Shown here piece by piece: positions 1 through 5,737 of a stretch of DNA of 8,220 bases. The stretch comes from GCA-2861595 sp035536185. Its GTDB lineage: Bacteria; Actinomycetota; Acidimicrobiia; Acidimicrobiales; GCA-2861595. The position numbers and the translations under genes are program-made. The notes beneath the pieces are model-generated. The model saw only the letters and a program-made list of their open reading frames with translations, ran no database searches and was not told the origin of the DNA. How positions within the stretch are numbered: the first letter of the stretch is position 1; the number at the start of each line of letters is the position of its first letter. Location: positions 1 through 8,220 of the forward strand of contig DATLOM010000037.1 of NCBI GenBank assembly GCA_035536185.1. Reading direction: 5' to 3'.

Positions 1-136
1 CCAGCATGTTCTCGGTGGCGATGGCGTCGTCGACGACACCTTGGGCAACCACCGCAGAGATCGCGCCAGGATCGAAGGAGGCGGCGTAGATCGAGACCGC
101 GGTGCGGATCTCTTTCATCGTCGGGCCCTCGAACAT
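1..136 (-). CDS. Partial N-terminus of probable DUF222/13E12-family HNH endonuclease (runs off left edge)
   Basis: Forty-five codons read leftward from an ATG at 136-134 and continue past the window edge, so only the N-terminus is seen. The start is supported by an AGGAGG at 146-141, four bases upstream. The peptide begins MFEGPTMKEIRTAV, then has FDPGAIS at residues 21-27 and ends ATENML at 40-45. This arrangement, a short helix, an FDP-type turn, then an acidic helix leading to an ENMLA-like stretch, is what I recall from the N-terminal DUF222 region of actinobacterial 13E12-repeat HNH proteins. The HNH motif would lie outside the window, so the family call is inference. It is strengthened by a LexA box in the promoter, because several 13E12 genes of Mycobacterium tuberculosis are LexA-controlled (established knowledge). 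Otherwise it is simply a hypothetical DNA-damage-inducible protein. Confidence 0.5.
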   Translation of the reverse strand, partial: MFEGPTMKEIRTAVSIYAASFDPGAISAVVAQGVVDDAIATENML

Positions 137-140
137 GACA

Positions 141-177
141 CCTCCTCTTCCTCTTGTAACTGGTTCCAAAGAGGAGG
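141..177 (-). promoter_or_regulatory. Leader hairpin able to mask the ribosome binding site of the edge gene
   Basis: CCTCCTCTT at 141-149 and AAGAGGAGG at 169-177 form a perfect 9-bp inverted repeat with a 19-nt loop. In the leftward transcript the 3' arm contains the AGGAGG ribosome binding site of the gene starting at 136, so the folded form would block initiation. A shorter alternative pairing, CCTCTT with a second AAGAGG copy in the loop, would leave the site free, so two states are conceivable. The repeat and its overlap with the Shine-Dalgarno are seen directly; the regulatory role is inferred. A purine/pyrimidine-rich leader could produce such pairing by chance. Confidence 0.4.
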
Positions 178-211
178 GCCGTATCGCCGGCACCTCGAGG
201 CGTCACTGACT

Positions 212-241
212 ACTCTACACGAACAAGTGTTCCCAAGTCAG
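212..241 (-). promoter_or_regulatory. Promoter with embedded LexA/SOS box
   Basis: CGAAC-AAGT-GTTC lies at 220-232, a close match to the actinobacterial SOS box TCGAAC-N4-GTTCGA; the mismatches to the symmetric consensus are the outermost base on the left (219) and the two outermost on the right (233, 234). It sits between a possible -35 CTGACT (241-236) and a -10 TAGAGT (217-212) on the minus strand with an 18-nt spacer, the classical place for LexA to block RNA polymerase. An A-tract on the minus strand at 258-253 could act as an UP element. The promoter points at the gene starting at 136. Induction by DNA damage is inference. Confidence 0.6.
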
Positions 242-266
242 TCGATCGGAAACTTTTTTGCACGGG

Positions 267-1220
267 TCACCAACTGCCGCTCGCGCCCCCGCCACCGAAG
301 CTGCCGCCACCTCCGCCGCTGGAACTGCCGCCACTGCTCGAGCTGCCACCGCCCCGGCCCGAACCGCCTCCGGAGAAACCGCCTCCAGAGAAACCGCCTC
401 CAGAGAAACCGCCTCCGAAGAATCCTCGGCCGTGATGTGAGCTGTGCTCAGAGTGGTCGTTGCCCCAGCCCGTGCCGAAGAACATCGGGCTCCGGCCGCC
501 ACCCCATCCGGACCCGCCGCGGAAGAAACTGCTCACAACTCCGATGACCGCTACCAGGATGAAGAGCGGCACGAACCAGGAGAACGGGTTGTCATCCCGG
601 CCCCCGTCGAACCCGAAGTCGCCGTTCCCGAGCTCCGGCGTAAACTCACCGTCGACAGGTTCAGGAGTGAACGGTGGCGCTGCCTCCTGGCGCGGCTCAC
701 CCACCTCGGGATCGCCGAGAGCACGCCGGATCGCATTGGTCCCGGCAATCAGCGCCGCACCCACGTCGCCCTGCTGAAGGAGTGGGACGACGTGAATGTC
801 GATGATTCGCTGGGCCTCGGCGTCGGGAAGCACTGTCTCCAGCCCGACGCCCACCTCGATGCGCAGCCGGCGGTCCTCGTGGGCGATCAGCAGAAGGACG
901 CCGTTGTTCCTCTCCTTCGTGCCGAGGGCCCATGTGCGGGCCAGTTCGAGCGAGTACTCCTCGATCGGCTTCTGACCCGTTGTCCGCACGACGGCTACTG
1001 CCACCTGGTTCGTGCTTCGCGCCTGGTAGTCGAGCAACGCCTCGTTCACCCGGGTCTCGACATCGTCGGGCACGACACCGGCCTGGTCGACCACCGGCGC
1101 AGAGAACGGCGGAAAGCTTTCTGGCGTGGGCGCCTGAGCCTGCGCTGGGACATGGGTGACGAAGAACACGCTCAACATCAGCAGAGCGCCGGCGGCGCAA
1201 CCGCTCAGGCCGTTCACCAC
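267..1220 (-). CDS. TPM-domain (YgcG-like) secreted, membrane-anchored protein with Gly/Ser tail
   Basis: About 317 residues. A hydrophobic segment ending PAQAQA (residues 10-30) is a signal peptide. Residues 43-168 match the TPM domain (YgcG/Psb32/TLP18.3 family): FSAPVVDQAGVV at the start, then RNNGVLLLIAHEDRRLRIEVG at 104-124 and a PLLQQGDVGAAL-type helix. A membrane helix follows at about 214-232 (FVPLFILVAVIGVVSSFF). The tail is rich in glycine and serine, with GGGFS repeats, ending GGGGASGSW, a very typical ending for this family. The domain therefore lies outside the membrane. The exact activity is unsettled: phosphatase activity is reported for plant members, and bacterial roles are mostly inferred from context. 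The start is uncertain. Tandem GTG codons at 1220 and 1217 fit the hydrophobic segment but give an n-region without basic residues; an upstream frame at 1255 overlaps here (see separate entry). The frame is open further upstream to 1451, but that stretch does not look like protein. Confidence 0.88.
   Translation of the reverse strand: MVNGLSGCAAGALLMLSVFFVTHVPAQAQAPTPESFPPFSAPVVDQAGVVPDDVETRVNEALLDYQARSTNQVAVAVVRTTGQKPIEEYSLELARTWALGTKERNNGVLLLIAHEDRRLRIEVGVGLETVLPDAEAQRIIDIHVVPLLQQGDVGAALIAGTNAIRRALGDPEVGEPRQEAAPPFTPEPVDGEFTPELGNGDFGFDGGRDDNPFSWFVPLFILVAVIGVVSSFFRGGSGWGGGRSPMFFGTGWGNDHSEHSSHHGRGFFGGGFSGGGFSGGGFSGGGSGRGGGSSSSGGSSSGGGGGSFGGGGASGSW
359..417 (-). repeat. 15-bp tandem repeat coding GGGFS units
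   Basis: Three head-to-tail copies of the 15-bp unit gagaaaccgcctcca occupy 373-387, 388-402 and 403-417, the last differing at one base, with a degenerate partial copy at 359-372. On the coding (minus) strand they give the pentapeptide GGGFS in the C-terminal tail of the TPM protein. The unit is a multiple of three, so copy-number change would lengthen or shorten the tail without a frameshift. Confidence 0.85.
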
Positions 1221-1255
1221 CGCCGCCGCCCTACCGTGCTGCCCGCTGCGGTCAC
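1214..1255 (-). CDS. 13-codon upstream frame overlapping the TPM gene start (leader peptide or displaced signal-peptide n-region)
   Basis: A GTG at 1255-1253 is preceded at 7 nt by a strong AAAGGGGG (1270-1263), the best ribosome binding site in the area. It opens a frame reading VTAAGSTVGRRRW and stops at TGA 1216-1214, which overlaps the GTG at 1217-1215 of the TPM frame (GTGA). Either this is a leader peptide that hands ribosomes to the TPM gene, or its basic GRRRW stretch is really the n-region of the signal peptide and one base has been lost or gained in the GGCGGCGGCGGTGG run. A single-base shift would join RRR directly to LSGCAAGALLMLSVFF and give a textbook signal peptide. I favour the second reading slightly. 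Confidence 0.4.
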   Translation of the reverse strand: MTAAGSTVGRRRW

Positions 1256-1641
1256 GTCCACACCCCCTTTCCAATGACTGTACCGCGGCAATCGGATATG
1301 GCCCCGGCTGGCTAAGGGGCTCAGACGGAGCGGAGGCGGACGCCGTGAGACGCGTAGCCCCGCGGCCAGGGGGAGTGCACCCTGAACACTTATCGGCCGT
1401 CGCCGCCTCGTTGTTGCTACCGGTACAAGCGGTTGCCGTTGCGTGGTGCAACTCCGCGGAACGCGCTGGCCGTGATGCTAATATGCTTGCACTGTTCGGG
1501 ATTCGCCGGCCACGCGGCCGCCATCATCTCCGCCTGCTCCCGGCAACCGTAGGCGCCCAGGCCACGTGGCTTGTAGACGTTCAGCACCTGGATCACCAGC
1601 AACCCAACCCGGCCGAGGTAGAGGCAAGGCCGGCGCCGGGA
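1221..1641. other. Mostly non-coding stretch with a possible decayed fragment
   Basis: Apart from the short overlapping frame and -10 element upstream of the TPM gene, no convincing gene is present. On the minus strand, in the same frame as the small gene ending at 1642, an open stretch from 1641 to the stop at 1417 includes LLVIQVLNVYKPRGLGAYGCREQAE. The VYKPRG..xYG pattern resembles the C-terminal tails of some small actinobacterial membrane proteins as I recall them, but there is no ATG and no clear ribosome binding site (first plausible start is TTG at 1602). It may be a remnant of a lost membrane-protein gene or chance. Confidence 0.3.
1277..1282 (-). promoter_or_regulatory. Possible -10 element for the TPM gene
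   Basis: TACAGT on the minus strand (1282-1277) fits the TANNNT -10 pattern and would start transcription near 1270, just before the AAAGGGGG ribosome binding site. I see no convincing -35. This position also argues against translation beginning at the far upstream end of the open frame near 1451. Confidence 0.3.
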
Positions 1642-1860
1642 TCAGTGCTCGTGTTCGATGCGCTGCACCAGGAGGCCCTTGCCCATGTCGGCGGCACGCC
1701 GGTAGCCCTGCTGGACCTGCCCGAAGAAGGTCCGCAGCTCGTCGTCGGTCTCGGGGTCGTCGATGTACATCTGGATCGTCTCCGCCCCCTGGAGAGCGTG
1801 GTAGACGACGCTGATGACGTTGTAGGTGGGGTCGGAGGTGCCGGTCGGCTGGTCGCTCAT
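1642..1860 (-). CDS. Small helical conserved protein, 72 residues
   Basis: The ATG at 1860-1858 follows GAGAGGTAGGAG, with the AGAGG core 8 nt upstream. The reading frame extends further back, but that stretch is basic and low-complexity and would run into the divergent gene. The protein begins MSDQPTGTSDPTYNVISVVYHALQGAETIQMYIDD and ends KGLLVQRIEHEH. From residue 13 on it looks like two amphipathic helices with a Tyr-His pair and an acidic DDPETDDEL link. I recall short actinobacterial proteins with the same NVIS-YH-L-GA-T---YI-DA pattern that resemble half of a ferritin-like bundle, but no metal site can be proven here. No signal peptide or membrane segment. It is divergent from the LuxR-type gene, sharing an 82-bp intergenic region, so co-regulation is possible. 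Confidence 0.72.
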   Translation of the reverse strand: MSDQPTGTSDPTYNVISVVYHALQGAETIQMYIDDPETDDELRTFFGQVQQGYRRAADMGKGLLVQRIEHEH

Positions 1861-1942
1861 GGCTCCTACCTCTCCCATTACCGCACCGCCCACACCTCGG
1901 CCGGGCCGCGTGTGGTTGGCTTTAGGGGTGCCGCCGAGGGCA
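1861..1942. promoter_or_regulatory. Divergent intergenic region between the small helical gene and the LuxR-type gene
   Basis: This 82-bp gap must hold the leftward promoter for the 72-residue gene and probably the rightward one for the regulator. It contains the ribosome binding site for the leftward gene. I see no clear -35/-10 pair or long inverted repeat. A regulator commonly controls a divergent neighbour, but that is only inference here. Confidence 0.35.
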
Positions 1943-3601
1943 GTGGCCAAGGGTTTGAGCGACGAGCTCGAGAAGGGCCGCCGCCTCTGCGCCAAGCGGG
2001 CCTGGGCCGACGCCTACAAGGTGCTGACGTCCCTGGACCAGGTCGATGCCCTGGGGGCCGAAGACCTCGAGTTGCTGGCCACGGCGGCGTGGATGGTCGG
2101 GCGCGACGACGACGTGGTGAGCGCCCTCGAGCGGGCCCAGCGCCTCCACGTGGAGCGGGGCGTGCCACTCGGGGCGGTGAAGTGCCACTTCTCGCTCTAC
2201 ATCAACCTGGCCCTGCGAGGCGAGATGGGTGCCGCCGACGGGTGGATCAGCCGTTCCCACCGGTTGGTCGCCGGCCAGGAGCAGGACTGCCTCGAGCACG
2301 GTTGGCTGCAGGTGCCCGTCGCCTTCGAGAACCTCGAGGGAACCGGTGACTTCGACGCCGCCTACGACGCCGCCGGCACCGCCGCCGACCTTGGAGCCCG
2401 CTTCCACGACACCGACCTCCACGTGTTCGCCGTGCACATGCAGGGGCACGCCCGCATACAGCAAGGCCGGGTGGCGGAGGGGCTCCGCCTGCTCGACGAG
2501 GCGATGGTCTCCGTTGCCGCCGGCGAGGTGTCGCCGGTGCTCACCGGGCTGATCTACTGCAGTGTGATCGGCGGCTGCCACGAGGCGTTCGCATTGCGGC
2601 GGGCCCACGAATGGACAATGGCCCTGTCCCGGTGGTGCGCCGACCAGCCCGACATGGTGGCCTTCTCAGGCCAGTGCCTGATCCACCGGGCCGAGATCCT
2701 CCAGCTCCACGGCACCTGGCGTGACGCCCTGCAGGAGGCGCGGCGGGCCTGCGAGCGCTTCGGCCTGGGCATGAACGAGCTGGCCGCGGCCGAGGCTCTG
2801 TACCGGCAGGGGGAGATCCACCGCCTCCAGGGCGACTACGCCGGCGCCGAGGAGGCCTACCGGGACGCCAGCCGTGGCGGCTTCGAGCCACAGCCCGGCC
2901 TCGCCCTGCTCCGGCTGGCCCAGGGGAACGGGGAGGCCGCCGCGGCCACCAGTCGCCGGCTGGTGGGCGAGGCCGCGGGGCCCGCGGTGCGGGCGAAGTT
3001 CCTCCCTGCCCACGTGGAGATCATGCTGGCCGTTGGCGACTTGGAGGCCGCCCGTCGTGCCTCGGCAGAGCTCGACGAGATGTCGGCGGGACATCCGAGC
3101 GAGATGCTGGAGGCGATCGCCGCCCAGGCGAGAGCGGCCGTTCACCTGGCCGAGGGGGACGCCCCTGCGGCCCTTGCCGCTCTACGGACGGCTTCCCACG
3201 TCTGGCAGGACCTCGGGACTCCGTACGAGGCGGCCCGGGTGCGGGTCCTCATGGGCCTCACCTGCCGGGCGCTGGGCGACCAGGACACCGCGCAGCTGGA
3301 GCTCGAATCGGCCCGTGGTGCCTTCGAGCGGCTGGGGGCGGAGCCGGACATCGCCCGGGTCGATTCCATCCTGACACCGGAGGCGCCGGCCGCCGCGCCT
3401 ACCGACCGCTTCGGGTTGACGGCCCGTGAGCTGGCCGTGCTGCGCCTGGTGGCGCAGGGCCGCAGCAACCGTGACATCGCCGCGTCGCTGTTCATCAGCG
3501 AGCACACGGTGGCTCGTCACGTCCACAACATCTTCGCCAAGCTGGGCGTGTCCTCCCGTGCCGCCGCCGGCGCCTTCGCCTTCGGCCACGATCTCGTCTG
3601 A
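1943..3601 (+). CDS. LuxR-family transcriptional regulator with TPR-like sensor region
   Basis: About 552 residues. The C-terminal 63 residues are a classic LuxR/NarL (GerE) helix-turn-helix: FGLTARELAVLRLVAQG, SNRDIAASLFIS, EHTVARHVHNIFAKLGVSSR. The rest is alpha-helical with repeated TPR-like pairs, such as ALYRQGEIHRLQGDYAGAEEAYRDA, and resembles the MalT-type sensor. The P-loop ATPase that precedes TPRs in LAL regulators is absent, and the frame upstream has no room for it. The protein is presumably cytoplasmic and binds DNA as a dimer, with a ligand or protein partner read by the TPRs; neither is visible. The start is uncertain: GTG 1943 has GAGGG close upstream and begins MAKGLSDELEKG; an ATG at 1859 would add a proline-rich stretch that does not look like protein and overlaps the divergent start codon. 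Likely partners are the divergent small gene and the downstream SnoaL-like gene. Confidence 0.93.
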   Translation: MAKGLSDELEKGRRLCAKRAWADAYKVLTSLDQVDALGAEDLELLATAAWMVGRDDDVVSALERAQRLHVERGVPLGAVKCHFSLYINLALRGEMGAADGWISRSHRLVAGQEQDCLEHGWLQVPVAFENLEGTGDFDAAYDAAGTAADLGARFHDTDLHVFAVHMQGHARIQQGRVAEGLRLLDEAMVSVAAGEVSPVLTGLIYCSVIGGCHEAFALRRAHEWTMALSRWCADQPDMVAFSGQCLIHRAEILQLHGTWRDALQEARRACERFGLGMNELAAAEALYRQGEIHRLQGDYAGAEEAYRDASRGGFEPQPGLALLRLAQGNGEAAAATSRRLVGEAAGPAVRAKFLPAHVEIMLAVGDLEAARRASAELDEMSAGHPSEMLEAIAAQARAAVHLAEGDAPAALAALRTASHVWQDLGTPYEAARVRVLMGLTCRALGDQDTAQLELESARGAFERLGAEPDIARVDSILTPEAPAAAPTDRFGLTARELAVLRLVAQGRSNRDIAASLFISEHTVARHVHNIFAKLGVSSRAAAGAFAFGHDLV

Positions 3602-3742
3602 GGTCGCTGCCGCCTACAAAGAACTGACCACTGCCACTCGCGCAGAAATGGCCGATTCCGGCGATGCCGGCGGCCCCACATTTCCTTACCGTTGCCCCCA
3701 TCGGCTTTCGATCGGCGAGGCCGAGAACGGGAGGTACATGAG

Positions 3743-4189
3743 ATGACCACACAGCAGGTGGAGACGAGTGAGGCAAGGGTCGTGTTCGATCGCATGACCG
3801 AAGCGGTGATGGGCGGGAAGCTGGAGGATCTGGCCGGCCTCTACGCCGCCGACGCAGTCGCCAGCACCCCGGAAGGCGAGATCAGGGGCAACGAGCAGAT
3901 CGTCGCCTACCTGAAGCAGTTCGTGGACGCCTTCCCCGACCTTCACTGGGAGCCTTTGTACACCCACGAGAGCGGCAACACCGCCGTTGACGAAGGCTTC
4001 GTCGTAGGTACCCACACCCAGCCGCTGGTCATGCCCAACGGCGAGACCCTCGCCCCCACCGGCCGCCAGCTCCGCCTCCGGGAGTGCGACATCGTCACCG
4101 TCGAGGGCGGCCGGATCACGAGCCACCGCTTCTACTACGACCAGATGGAGCTGCTCGGCCAGCTCGGCGTGCTTCCCCCCGGCGCCTGA
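3743..4189 (+). CDS. SnoaL-like / ester cyclase family protein (NTF2-like fold)
   Basis: 148 residues, starting at ATG 3743 with GGGAGG (3729-3734) 8 nt upstream; an ATG at 3738 reads only two codons before a stop. The pattern fits SnoaL-like polyketide cyclase/ester cyclase proteins: an N-terminal helix with VVFDRMTEAV, LAGLYAADAVASTPEGEIRGNEQIVAYLKQFVDAFPDLHWE (29-70), an EGFVVGTHTQPL strand (84-95), and a final GGRITSHRFYYDQMELLGQLG (122-142). The family has a cone-shaped pocket and includes aldol cyclases, isomerases and many proteins without known activity; nothing here points to a polyketide pathway, so the substrate is unknown. No signal peptide, so cytoplasmic. It lies 141 nt after the LuxR-type gene on the same strand and is followed at once by a strong hairpin, so it may be the last gene of that unit or have its own promoter in the gap. 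Confidence 0.92.
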   Translation: MTTQQVETSEARVVFDRMTEAVMGGKLEDLAGLYAADAVASTPEGEIRGNEQIVAYLKQFVDAFPDLHWEPLYTHESGNTAVDEGFVVGTHTQPLVMPNGETLAPTGRQLRLRECDIVTVEGGRITSHRFYYDQMELLGQLGVLPPGA

Positions 4190-4199
4190 GCTTTGGGAT

Positions 4200-4226
4200 C
4201 CGACCGGGGCCATCGCTCCCGGTCGG
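4200..4226 (+). terminator. Hairpin, probable terminator after the SnoaL-like gene
   Basis: CCGACCGGG (4200-4208) and CCCGGTCGG (4218-4226) form a perfect 9-bp GC-rich stem with a 9-nt loop, starting 11 nt after the stop codon. There is no T-tract after it, as is common for GC-rich Actinobacteria, so it could be an atypical terminator or an mRNA 3'-end stabiliser. Confidence 0.6.
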
Positions 4227-4302
4227 CATACGGTGTCGAGGTCGAGGGAGGCGGCTGCGGCTGTCTCGTCCATCCGAGGTCTCGAACAAAGGAAGCTGAC
4301 CC

Positions 4303-5148
4303 ATGCGGTTCCGCCGTGGTGCAGAGCTGGACGTCTCCCAGGTCTCCGATCGGCGCCGCATGGGCCCGGGCATGGCGGTGGGAGGCGGCGGCATCATCGG
4401 CCTTGTCGTGCTGGTGATCTCGCTCCTCTCCGGCGGCTCGGGGGGCGCGCCCGAGTTGAACCTGGGCGAGCCGGAGTCGGACCTGTCGGCTCAGTGCCGT
4501 ACCGGAGAGGATGCCAACCAGCGTGACGACTGCCGGATCGTCGGCGTCGTCAACAGCGTGCAGGACTACTGGACCGACAACCTCGACGGGTACCGGGAAG
4601 CCAAGACCGTCTTCTTCGCGGGCGGGACCAACACCGGCTGCGGCTCCGCCACCTCTGCCGTTGGGCCGTTCTACTGCCCGGCGGACTCGACCATCTACAT
4701 CGACCTCGGCTTCTACGAGCAGCTCCGCACCCGATTCGGGGCCCAGGGCGGGCCCTTCGCCGAGGCCTACGTCATCGCCCACGAGTACGGCCACCACGTG
4801 GAGAACCTGCTCGGCGTGCTGGAGCGGGCCCGCGCCGGCGGCGCCGACACCGGCCCCCAGAGCAGCGCCGTTCGGGTGGAGCTGATGGCCGACTGCTTCG
4901 CCGGCATGTGGGCCAAGGGCGCGGTGGCCACCGGCTACATCGAAGAGCTCACCGATGCCGACATCGCCGACGGCCTCGACGCCGCCGCCGCCATAGGCGA
5001 CGACCGGATCCAGGAAACGGCCCAGGGCCGGGTCACGCCGGAGTCGTGGACCCACGGCTCTTCCGAGCAGCGCCAGCGCTGGTTCCTCGCCGGCTACCGC
5101 GGCGCCGCCCGCGCCGCCTGCGACACCTTCGCCGCCCCCCAGGTCTAA
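4303..5148 (+). CDS. Membrane-anchored neutral zinc metallopeptidase (YpfJ family)
   Basis: 281 residues, with GGAAG (4291-4295) 7 nt before the ATG. The N-terminus MRFRRGAELDVSQVSDRRR is the typical cytoplasmic start of this family, followed by one membrane helix at about 28-43 (GGGIIGLVVLVISLL), which places the enzyme outside the cell membrane. The catalytic motif is HEYGHH at 160-165 (HExxH, two His ligands and the Glu base). RVELMADCFAGMWA (191-204) supplies the likely third zinc ligand, Glu193. GPFYCPADSTIYIDLGFY (121-138), a cysteine pair at 113 and 125, and WTHGSSEQRQRWFLAGY (249-265) are also family hallmarks. Length matches full-length family members. The physiological substrate is unknown for the family. 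Its 3' end lies only 6 nt from the convergent gene's stop, leaving no room for a separate terminator. Confidence 0.96.
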   Translation: MRFRRGAELDVSQVSDRRRMGPGMAVGGGGIIGLVVLVISLLSGGSGGAPELNLGEPESDLSAQCRTGEDANQRDDCRIVGVVNSVQDYWTDNLDGYREAKTVFFAGGTNTGCGSATSAVGPFYCPADSTIYIDLGFYEQLRTRFGAQGGPFAEAYVIAHEYGHHVENLLGVLERARAGGADTGPQSSAVRVELMADCFAGMWAKGAVATGYIEELTDADIADGLDAAAAIGDDRIQETAQGRVTPESWTHGSSEQRQRWFLAGYRGAARAACDTFAAPQV

Positions 5149-5154
5149 TCCCGT

Positions 5155-5352
5155 TCAGTCGTCGTCGCCGCTCCAGGCTCGGTCTTCGGCGTCCCACTTC
5201 TCGTTGCGGGACTCGACGAGCTGGCGCCAGTTCCTGGCCGCCTCTTCAGTCGGATAGGGGCCCATCATCTCGCCGGCCGGGCAGCGGTCGGCACCGTGCT
5301 CCACCCGGCCGTGGTGCACGCACCAGTACCAGCCTTCTGCAGCCTCGGCCAT
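5155..5352 (-). CDS. Small conserved actinobacterial protein, 65 residues
   Basis: The sequence reads GWYWCVHHGRVEHGADRCPAG (7-27), then GPYPTEEAARNWRQLVESRNEKWD (31-54) and an acidic end SGDDD. I recognise this as a common small actinobacterial type, WY-C--H-RVE--xxCP---RLGPYPT---A---L---RNE-WD, usually annotated as hypothetical. Two cysteines (11, 24) and two histidines (13, 14) could bind a metal or form a small fold, but this is speculation. ATG at 5352 is preceded directly by GTG at 5355, an equal candidate. There is no good ribosome binding site; the gene starts 11 nt after the cold-shock gene's stop, so it probably depends on coupled translation within the minus-strand mini-operon. Confidence 0.78.
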   Translation of the reverse strand: MAEAAEGWYWCVHHGRVEHGADRCPAGEMMGPYPTEEAARNWRQLVESRNEKWDAEDRAWSGDDD

Positions 5353-5363
5353 CACAACCGTTT

Positions 5364-5582
5364 CTACTCGGACTTTCGCAGGGCGTGAACGGCCACGGCG
5401 TGGAGCTGACCGTCCTGGCCGACGGCCGGGCTGTACTCCACCGGCTCGCCATTGGCCAGAGCGGGGCTCGTGCCCTGATCGATGTCTGCCGCCTCCACGA
5501 ACACGTCGTACGAACCGTCGTCCGGGGCGATGAAACCGAAGCCGCGGTCCTGGCGGAACACCCGTACTCGTCCGGCGGTCAT
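5364..5582 (-). CDS. Divergent cold-shock-domain protein, 72 residues
   Basis: A stand-alone cold-shock (OB-fold) protein of usual length that would bind single-stranded RNA or DNA in the cytoplasm. RNP1 is GFGFI at 14-18 and RNP2 is DVFVE at 26-30, followed by the NGEPVEYSPAVGQDGQLHAVAV strands. Against the CspA consensus (KWFN..KGFGFI, VFVHxS) the exposed Trp is Val8, the Asn is Arg10 and the RNP2 His is Glu30, so part of the stacking and contact surface is missing; the buried aromatics Phe9, Phe15, Phe17 and Phe28 remain. Binding may be weaker or of altered specificity. The ATG at 5582 lies 5 nt after the stop of the upstream membrane gene, whose TAA forms part of the sequence TAAGGATC serving as ribosome binding site. 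Start chosen because the frame upstream is not protein-like. Confidence 0.86.
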   Translation of the reverse strand: MTAGRVRVFRQDRGFGFIAPDDGSYDVFVEAADIDQGTSPALANGEPVEYSPAVGQDGQLHAVAVHALRKSE

Positions 5583-5587
5583 GATCC

Positions 5588-5737
5588 TTACACGACCCGC
5601 CGGCCGCGGTAACCGGAGAAGGCGCCGGCGATCACGAGCACCAGGGCGATGATGAGCGCCCACTTCAGTCCCTCGATGAACAGGCCGAGCCCTCCGAACA
5701 ACAGGGCCAGCAGCAGAAGCAGAACGACGACGCCCAT
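5588..5737 (-). CDS. Small two-helix membrane protein, 49 residues
   Basis: The ATG at 5737 has GAGAGGAG 7 nt upstream, the strongest ribosome binding site of the cluster. The peptide has a first hydrophobic helix at about 2-21 (GVVVLLLLLALLFGGLGLFI), a short EGLK link, a second helix at about 25-41, and a basic tail SGYRGRRVV. It resembles the short hydrophobic proteins often found alone in actinobacterial genomes (a leucine-rich first helix, a basic C-terminus); no function is established. The basic tail after the second helix would favour the cytoplasm, so both ends are probably inside. It is the first gene of a compact minus-strand cluster with the cold-shock protein and the 65-residue protein, and its promoter must lie above 5737. 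Confidence 0.75.
   Translation of the reverse strand: MGVVVLLLLLALLFGGLGLFIEGLKWALIIALVLVIAGAFSGYRGRRVV

Noticed and set aside
251..260. T-run as a rho-independent terminator of the TPM gene
   Set aside because: The run of T is on the plus strand while the gene is read leftward, and no stem precedes it; more likely an A-rich element upstream of the SOS promoter.
1221..1451. Upstream extension of the TPM-gene reading frame
   Set aside because: It is low-complexity Ala/Ser/Gly/Pro sequence, starts with a TTG lacking a ribosome binding site, lies before a likely -10 element, and would bury the signal peptide inside the protein.
1826..1942. Longer N-terminus for the LuxR-type regulator
   Set aside because: The added residues are proline-rich, unlike the helical protein that follows, and would overlap the start and ribosome binding site of the divergent small gene.
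1156..2349. Long plus-strand frame over the TPM upstream region and the LuxR gene
   Set aside because: It crosses two real genes in other frames and its translation is Arg/Gly/Pro-rich without domain features.
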